A DNA stretch of 64,000 nt. Origin: Paraburkholderia sp. Ac-20340 (GTDB taxonomy: Bacteria; Pseudomonadota; Gammaproteobacteria; Burkholderiales; Burkholderiaceae). Positions 61,101 to 64,000 of the stretch are shown in pieces (the first letter of the stretch is position 1; each line of letters begins with the position of its first letter). Under the pieces are notes generated by a model, which had not been told where the DNA came from, searched no databases, and worked only from the letters and a program-made list of their open reading frames with translations. The DNA lies in the NCBI RefSeq assembly GCF_017104965.1, contig NZ_JAAGPR010000006.1, forward strand, positions 62,001-126,000, read 5' to 3'. The position numbers and the translations under genes are program-made.

Positions 61101-61995
61101 GGAAGACGAGGAGCGCGCCGCGCCCGACACCCGCAGCGAAGACGTCTTTCTGGAACTGCTCGGCGCGAGCGCGCCTCAGAGCGATGACGTGCCCGAAGCG
61201 AATGCACTCGCGCCCGCCAACACGCCGATGCACGGTTTCGAGCGTGGCGCCGACGCCGGTAGTTTTCTGCACGAACTGATCGAATGGATCGCGAACGAAG
61301 GTTTCGCCGAGATCGCAGCAGCGGGCGCGCATGAGCGTTTGCGCGACATGATCGCGCGTCGCTGCAGTGTGCGCGGCTGGGATAGGTGGATCGATACGCT
61401 GACGCAATGGATTCTGTCATTCATCACCACACCGCTCAAATTGCCCGATTTCGACGGCGAACCGGTTGCACCGCTCACGCTTTCGTCGCTCGATAAAACG
61501 CGCTATATGGCGGAAATGGAGTTCTGGGTTGCCGCGCATCGGGTAGAAACGCGCGAGCTCGATGCACTGGTTACCGCATTGACGCTCGATGGCGCCGAAC
61601 GGCCGCCGCTGGACGCCGCGCGCCTGAACGGCATGCTCAAGGGCTTTATCGACCTGGTATTCGAGCATGAAGGGCGTTACTACGTCGCCGACTACAAGTC
61701 GAATTGGCTAGGCGCCGACGATGCTTCGTACACCGTAGAAAAAATGCAATCGCAAATCCTGCATTCGCGTTATGAACTGCAATATGCGCTTTATTTGTTT
61801 GCGCTGCATCGGCTGCTCAAATCACGTTTGCCCGACTATGACTACGATCGACATATCGGCGGGGCGGTTTATATGTTCCTGCGCGGTGGAAATTCGGCAA
61901 GCCAGGGCTTGCATTGCGAGCGGCCGCCGCGTGAGTTGATCGAAGGACTCGACGCGCTGTTTGCGAATCACGACACGCTGGAGGGCGCGGTATGA
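58162..61995 (+). CDS. recB: Exodeoxyribonuclease V subunit beta (RecB)
   Basis: RecB carries the 3'-5' helicase and the nuclease of RecBCD. In the 1277-residue protein the SF1A helicase motifs are Walker A ASAGTGKT (Lys33), motif Ia VVTFTDAATKELRERI, Walker B LIDEFQDTDPVQ, GDPKQAIYAFRGADI, KKNFRST and VVTIHKSKGLEYPLVFLPFA. The C-terminal nuclease domain has GFIDLVFEHEGRYYVADYKSN (by parts DLVFEHEG and VADYKSNWLG), with the metal-binding D...DYK residues intact, so it should be active. The gene overlaps both recC and recD by ATGA. Confidence 0.94.
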   Translation: MTPADDMIADVLEPLRFPLYGSRLIEASAGTGKTFTIAMLYVRLVLGHHGASEFHDEEDTGDAQAQAGIRPLTPPEILVVTFTDAATKELRERIRARLIEAAEYFRANADEVPLRAPGVDLLHDLREEYLPEQWPACARRLQLAAEWMDEAAVSTIHGWCNRMLSEHAFDSDSLFSQTLETDQTELRAEVVRDYWRTFMAPLDARGAGEVRAWFASPDALHGAIRSLLAHAELLPDAAEPAAALHEARTQAFEALETLKAPWRAGIDEAEGLIAAAREKKLFDAKKLNTRNCENWFAKLREWANDPESAHPGFKDDAAVWTRLTPDGLAEIWKDGKPPAHPCFTAMETLLEALSARPEAKLPILCHAARWVARRFEEEEARRSQMGFDDLLTRLLAALKKPNGPRLAEIIRKQYPVALIDEFQDTDPVQYQIFDSVYAIESNNIDTAIVLIGDPKQAIYAFRGADIYTYLRARRACAGRLYTLKKNFRSTRAMVDAVNRCFEAAEMRAEGSGAFLFRGANHGDNALPFVAADAHGRSDELVANGNALPALNVWWLPGADDGKPLSKTAYFASMAASCATEMVRLLNLGQMGAAGFEGEAGLKPLRPAHMAVLVNNRDEARAIREALAVRGVRSVYLSDRDSVYLTSQAEELRFWLGACAEPDDGRLVRSALATASLGLGWSELDALGRDEIAWEGRVLQFRGYREVWRKKGVLPMLRRLLNDFHVPQRLLGESAASGLNGERALTNLLHLAELLQQASTQLDGEHALIRYLDEQREDESAGGGGDARQLRLESDAGLVQVVTIHKSKGLEYPLVFLPFACAHRAVKATDVPFKWHDQDGELKITLEAEPAVLVQADRERLGEDLRKLYVALTRACYATWIGYAPVQNVEGSAFGYLVGGGEALPAEQSDTLLESFCGPCHDIDIALAPAAGNEIFATVGPAAMRGHARMFPRRTRTPWWIASYSSLKTVEGTQGAFAAKLEDEERAAPDTRSEDVFLELLGASAPQSDDVPEANALAPANTPMHGFERGADAGSFLHELIEWIANEGFAEIAAAGAHERLRDMIARRCSVRGWDRWIDTLTQWILSFITTPLKLPDFDGEPVAPLTLSSLDKTRYMAEMEFWVAAHRVETRELDALVTALTLDGAERPPLDAARLNGMLKGFIDLVFEHEGRYYVADYKSNWLGADDASYTVEKMQSQILHSRYELQYALYLFALHRLLKSRLPDYDYDRHIGGAVYMFLRGGNSASQGLHCERPPRELIEGLDALFANHDTLEGAV

Positions 61996-64000
61996 CGAAG
62001 CGACGCACGACCGCGACTTCCGCGCCGAAAGACGGTATCGGCGTAACGGGTGATCTGTTCGCCGATCTGGATTTGCCCGCGCAAGCGCCAGAGCCTGAAC
62101 GCGTGATCGACGCAGCAAAGCCCGAGGTCTCCAACGTGGCGGCGGCGCGCACGGCTTCAACCAGCACTGCGGCGCAGATGCTGGCCACGCTCGAACGTTG
62201 GGTCGAGCGCGGCTGGCTGCGTGCGCTCGATGGTGCGTTCGCGCGCTTTTTGCTGGAAGAGGCGCCTGAAGCCTCGCCTTTGCTCTTGCTTGCGGCGGCG
62301 CTCGCCAGTCATCAACTCGGGCGCGGACACGTGTGCCTCGATTTGCAAGCGACGCTCGATGATCCGGCCTTTGCGTTGTCCCTGCCGCCCGACGGCCCGC
62401 AGGTGCAAACCGACGAACCGCCGCAACCGCCCGCCGAGGTGCTGGCGGGCGTCACACTCGAAGACTGGCTCGCGGCGCTCGATATGTCCGATCTCGTGGG
62501 CAAGGATGCAGGCAACACGCCGCTCGTGTTGACGGGGACGCGTTGCTATCTGCGCCGCTACTGGCAATACGAACAGGACGTGCGCGCGGGCATCGAAGCG
62601 CGGCTCGCGCAACGCGCCCGCATCGAGATGGAATTGCCCGCTGCTGCGGCGCGCGCGGCGCTGGACGCGCTGTTTGCGCCGCGCGCTGTCGCGGAACCGG
62701 CAAAGCAGGCTGACTGGCAGAAGCTCGCTTGCGCACTCGCCGCGCGTAGCGCTTTCAGCATCATCACGGGTGGGCCGGGCACGGGGAAAACCACCACCGT
62801 GGTGAAGTTGTTGGCACTCCTGCAGACCTTGGCGCTGGGCAGCAAGGCATCGGCGCGACCATTGCGGATTCGTCTGGCCGCACCGACGGGTAAGGCGGCG
62901 GCGCGGCTGAACGAATCGATTGCAGGTGCAGTGGCGCGCCTGCCGTTTGATGCGCTCGCGCAGGGCGTGGACGCAACGGCATTGCGCAACGCCATTCCCA
63001 CCGCAGTGACGACGCTGCATCGCGTGCTGGGTACGCGGCCCGGCAGCCGGCGTTTCCGTCACGATGCGGCCAATCCGCTGCCTGTCGATGTGCTGGTGAT
63101 CGACGAAGCGTCGATGGTCGACCTTGAAATGATGGCGGCGGTGCTCGATGCCTTGCCGCCGACGGCGCGTTTGATCCTGCTCGGCGATAAGGACCAGCTG
63201 GCTTCCGTCGAGGCGGGCGCTGTTCTCGGCGAACTTTGCGATCGCGCACGCGAAGGCCACTATACGGAGGCGACGCGCACGTGGCTCGAAGCGGCCACCG
63301 GCGAGCGGATCGACACCGTCATGCTCGATGCACGCGGCACACCGCTCGATCAGGCCGTGGCGATGCTGCGTCAGAGCCATCGTTTCGCATCGGAAAGTGG
63401 CATTGGCGCGCTCGCGGAACTCGTCAATGCCGGCGATGCGACGGGCGTGGCAAAGATCTGGCGGCATGGTTATGCGGATCTCGCACGCGTGATCTGCCCC
63501 ATGCACGACGATGCGCCGCTACGCGCGCTGATCGTCGATGGCAATGTTGGCGAGACTGGGCAGCAACATAGTGATGTGCCGCGGCGCGGTTATCGTCACT
63601 ATCTGGAAACGATGCGCAGCGAACGTCCAGCGCCTGGTGCGACGCCTGAGGAACTCGCTGTATGGGCTGCCGGCGTGCTGAAAGCGCACACGGAATTCCA
63701 GTTGCTGTGCGCATTGCGGCGCGGCGCCTGGGGCGTGGAAGGGCTCAACCGGCGCGTCGCGCGATTGCTGCAGGAAGAAGGTTTGATCGAGCCGCTGGGC
63801 GACTGGTACGCGGGACGCCCCGTGCTGGTCACGCACAACGACTACGAGCTCGGCCTGATGAACGGCGATATCGGCATTGCGCTCGATTTTCCGGTTGAAG
63901 AAGGCAAGCCGCCGGTTCTGCGCGTGGCGTTTCCGTCCGGTGACGGCGTGGGCGGCGTGAAGTGGGTATCGCCTAGCCGTTTGCAGGGCGTGGAAACGGT
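61992..64000 (+). CDS. recD: Exodeoxyribonuclease V subunit alpha (RecD), cut by the window end
   Basis: RecD is the 5'-3' SF1B helicase of the complex. The first 669 residues are present and the gene runs off the window. A polar N-terminal extension of about 50 residues precedes the RecD N-domain. Walker A is GGPGTGKTTTVV (about 258), motif Ia APTGKAAARLNE, Walker B VLVIDEASMVDLEMM, motif III LILLGDKDQLASVEAGAVLGEL (by parts) and QSHRFASESGIG. It overlaps recB by ATGA at 61992-61995. The recC-recB-recD order is usual for Burkholderia-type genomes. Confidence 0.93.
   Translation, partial: MTKRRTTATSAPKDGIGVTGDLFADLDLPAQAPEPERVIDAAKPEVSNVAAARTASTSTAAQMLATLERWVERGWLRALDGAFARFLLEEAPEASPLLLLAAALASHQLGRGHVCLDLQATLDDPAFALSLPPDGPQVQTDEPPQPPAEVLAGVTLEDWLAALDMSDLVGKDAGNTPLVLTGTRCYLRRYWQYEQDVRAGIEARLAQRARIEMELPAAAARAALDALFAPRAVAEPAKQADWQKLACALAARSAFSIITGGPGTGKTTTVVKLLALLQTLALGSKASARPLRIRLAAPTGKAAARLNESIAGAVARLPFDALAQGVDATALRNAIPTAVTTLHRVLGTRPGSRRFRHDAANPLPVDVLVIDEASMVDLEMMAAVLDALPPTARLILLGDKDQLASVEAGAVLGELCDRAREGHYTEATRTWLEAATGERIDTVMLDARGTPLDQAVAMLRQSHRFASESGIGALAELVNAGDATGVAKIWRHGYADLARVICPMHDDAPLRALIVDGNVGETGQQHSDVPRRGYRHYLETMRSERPAPGATPEELAVWAAGVLKAHTEFQLLCALRRGAWGVEGLNRRVARLLQEEGLIEPLGDWYAGRPVLVTHNDYELGLMNGDIGIALDFPVEEGKPPVLRVAFPSGDGVGGVKWVSPSRLQGVET

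Overview
The window is typical GC-rich betaproteobacterial DNA of the Burkholderia / Paraburkholderia / Caballeronia group. The evidence is the strong G/C third-position bias, the gene order of an essentially complete cepacian (bce) exopolysaccharide locus, a recC-recB-recD operon and a liv operon in the style of this group. The bce genes that sit in two separate clusters in some cepacia-complex strains form one continuous locus here, which favours a Paraburkholderia- or Caballeronia-like host. This is inference from recalled family knowledge, not from a database search. No rRNA, tRNA, CRISPR array or intact insertion sequence was seen.

Layout. (1) 0.4-5.4 kb: branched-chain amino acid ABC transporter livJ-H-M-G-F, with a hairpin between livJ and livH that could dampen expression of the downstream genes. 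(2) 5.8-7.6 kb: a DUF4337 membrane protein, a small secreted protein of unknown function, and a DUF2501 (YjjA-like) gene interrupted by an in-frame TAA. (3) 8.4-41.1 kb: exopolysaccharide locus. A protein with an IS5-type transposase N-terminal domain (DUF4096) stands at its left edge. Next comes manC/bceA (reverse), then the forward run bceB-C-D-E-F-G-H-I-J-K (priming transferase, UDP-glucose dehydrogenase, tyrosine phosphatase, export lipoprotein, tyrosine kinase, glycosyltransferases, polymerase). The reverse run bceN-bceM and an acyltransferase (GDP-D-rhamnose supply and decoration) follows. A 4-kb AT-richer insert then carries two related proteins of unknown function and a secreted beta-propeller protein. 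The locus ends with the flippase bceQ, a double-domain glycosyltransferase bceR, a second acyltransferase (reverse), a 47-residue membrane microprotein and galU/bceT.

(4) 41.2-50 kb: a nucleobase-type deaminase with a BMP-family binding protein, a sedolisin (S53) and a serine carboxypeptidase (S10), a nucleoside deoxyribosyltransferase-like protein, an MFS transporter and an orphan amino-acid binding protein. (5) 50-54.3 kb: a ferredoxin-type FAD reductase and ugpA-ugpE-ugpC without an adjacent ugpB. (6) 54.6 kb to the end: recC-recB-recD, with recD running off the window.

How it works together: ManC, Ugd, Gmd/Rmd and GalU supply GDP-mannose, UDP-glucuronate, GDP-rhamnose and UDP-glucose. 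BceB primes the lipid carrier, GTs G/H/J/K/R build the repeat unit, the acyltransferases decorate it, BceQ flips it, BceI polymerises it and BceE/BceF export it, with BceD reversing BceF phosphorylation. The least understood parts are the DUF4096 protein, the duplicated beta-domain proteins with a possible hydrolase domain, the propeller protein and the microprotein.
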